Made by a program: the position numbers and the translations under genes. From positions 1 through 5,750 of the forward strand of contig JAICKM010000471.1 of NCBI GenBank assembly GCA_025927935.1: 5,750 nucleotides of DNA, given 5' to 3'. Below the pieces are notes generated by a model that worked only from the letters and a program-made list of their open reading frames with translations, was not told where the DNA came from and ran no database searches. Shown here piece after piece: positions 4,927-5,750 of the stretch (within the stretch, counting starts at the first letter, position 1; each line of letters starts with the position of its first letter). The DNA comes from Chloroflexia bacterium (GTDB taxonomy: Bacteria; Chloroflexota; Chloroflexia; QHBQ01; JADMIH01).

Positions 4927-5628
4927 ATGGATACTGCCGATCTGCGGGAGGCGGCGCCCGGCGGCCCGCCGCAGGCGCGTGTCGCCTGGATCTTTGCTGC
5001 GGGGCCGGATGCCGCGATGCCCGCCTGGCCCTGGCTGCCGCCGCCCGATGTAGTGATCGCCGCCGACGGCGGGCTGGCCCACGCGTTGCGCCTGGGCCAG
5101 GTGCCCGCCGTGGCTCTCGGCGACTTCGACAGCCTCGACCCCGGCACCCTGGCCGAGTTTCAGGCCCGCCACCCGGAGTGCGACGTGCGCCACTATGTCC
5201 ACGAGATGAAAGTGGAGACCGATGCCGAACTGGGCGTGGTGGCCGCGGCAGAGCAGGGGGCTACCGAAGTCGTGCTGACCGGCGTGCTGGGCGGGCGCTG
5301 GGACCACAGCCTAGCGAACCTGTTGCTGCTAGCCCATCCGCTGCTGGGGCGCATCCCGGCGCGGCTGGTGTCTGCCGATACGGAGATCTTCTTGCTGCGC
5401 GGTCGCGCCGCCGTCCAGGTCTGGGGCCGGCCCGGCGACACCGTCTCCGTGTTGCCGCTCGACACGGTGGAAGGGGTGACGCTGAGCGGGTTGCAGTATC
5501 CCTTGCTGGAAGAGACGCTGTACACCGGGTTCGGGCGCGGAGTCAGCAACGTGCTGGCCCATCCCCCGGCCAGCATCTCGATCCGCAACGGCCTGGCCTG
5601 GGTCGTCGTCATTCACCAGGGAGAGTGA
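4927..5628 (+). CDS. thiN: Thiamine pyrophosphokinase (thiamine diphosphokinase)
   Basis: This enzyme transfers pyrophosphate from ATP to thiamine, making the cofactor thiamine diphosphate directly from salvaged thiamine in the cytoplasm. The 233-residue protein carries the family motifs in order: AADGG (45-49), GDFDSLDP (65-72), K95 with TDAE (98-101), the GGRWDHSLANL signature (122-132), and GFGRGVSN near the C-terminus (201-208). The N-terminal catalytic domain binds ATP, and the C-terminal beta domain (about 145-230) binds thiamine. Length is slightly above the usual 210-220 residues because of a Pro/Ala-rich N-terminal lead. The ATG at 4927 is preceded by AGGAGG (4909-4914), 12 bases away and a little long. 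An in-frame ATG at 4855 overlaps the promoter -10 region and is not used. Three bases after the stop, a ModE-like gene begins, so the two are probably one operon. Confidence 0.93.
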   Translation: MDTADLREAAPGGPPQARVAWIFAAGPDAAMPAWPWLPPPDVVIAADGGLAHALRLGQVPAVALGDFDSLDPGTLAEFQARHPECDVRHYVHEMKVETDAELGVVAAAEQGATEVVLTGVLGGRWDHSLANLLLLAHPLLGRIPARLVSADTEIFLLRGRAAVQVWGRPGDTVSVLPLDTVEGVTLSGLQYPLLEETLYTGFGRGVSNVLAHPPASISIRNGLAWVVVIHQGE

Positions 5629-5631
5629 GCC

Positions 5632-5750
5632 ATGCAGGTGCGGACCAAAATCTGGATCGAGCAAGACGGCGCGGTGATGCTGTCCGATTGGCGGGTGGCC
5701 CTGCTCGAAGCGGTGGAGGCGACCGGCTCGCTGGCCGAGGCCGCGCGGCA
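5632..5750 (+). CDS. ModE-type winged-helix transcriptional regulator, N-terminal part (cut by the window end)
   Basis: Only the first 39 codons are present. After a short beta-strand (RTKIWIEQDGAVML), the sequence WRVALLEAVEATGSLAEAAR matches the start of the ModE/LysR-like winged helix, in which the phrase GS(I/L)xxAAR opens the DNA-recognition helix-turn-helix. Proteins of this group either stop after the DNA-binding domain or add molybdate-binding domains; the window ends before this can be seen. The ATG has GGGAG (5619-5623) 8 bases upstream, inside the end of thiN, and only 3 bases separate the two genes, which points to translational coupling. Whether it regulates molybdenum metabolism, thiamine genes or something else is open. 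Confidence 0.75.
   Translation, partial: MQVRTKIWIEQDGAVMLSDWRVALLEAVEATGSLAEAAR

Overview
The window is GC-rich, gene-dense bacterial DNA with strong Shine-Dalgarno sites and extended -10 (TGC-TAnAAT) promoters. The gene mix fits a GC-rich, possibly Gram-positive-like or Chloroflexota-type bacterium: an ECF sigma/zinc anti-sigma pair with a stand-alone Clp N-domain, a CorA transporter, a cupin-XRE regulator, and thiamine pyrophosphokinase next to a ModE-like regulator. The phylum is inference only; no RNA gene or marker is present to fix it. I see no mobile element, CRISPR array, tRNA or rRNA.

Layout. (1) Positions 1-666, plus strand: the end of a secreted or membrane-anchored YtkA/FixH-like beta-sandwich protein, probably 5'-truncated by the window edge. 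It runs 153 bases tail-to-tail into a CorA-family divalent-metal transporter (514-1629, minus). (2) A TATAAT-type promoter for corA lies near 1700, followed by an XRE-cupin transcription factor (1770-2315, minus) whose own promoter carries a perfect 14-bp palindrome. (3) A compact minus-strand operon reads from 3888 down to 2478: ECF sigma factor, soluble HxxxCxxC anti-sigma factor (ATGA overlap), then a stand-alone double Clp N-domain protein 14 bases further on. (4) Divergent from the sigma factor, on the plus strand: an alpha/beta hydrolase (4024-4839), then thiamine pyrophosphokinase (4927-5628) from its own promoter, then 3 bases later the start of a ModE-type winged-helix gene that leaves the window at 5750.

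How they may work together. The sigma/anti-sigma/ClpN cluster is the most interesting unit. It looks like a self-contained stress-response switch in which a ClpC-like substrate-recognition domain is co-expressed with the anti-sigma factor. Control of anti-sigma stability by Clp proteolysis is an attractive but unproven reading. The other genes are single-function housekeeping or regulatory units. In three genes the longest possible reading frame starts inside or upstream of the promoter's -10 box. The shorter starts, each with a good ribosome binding site, are therefore used here.
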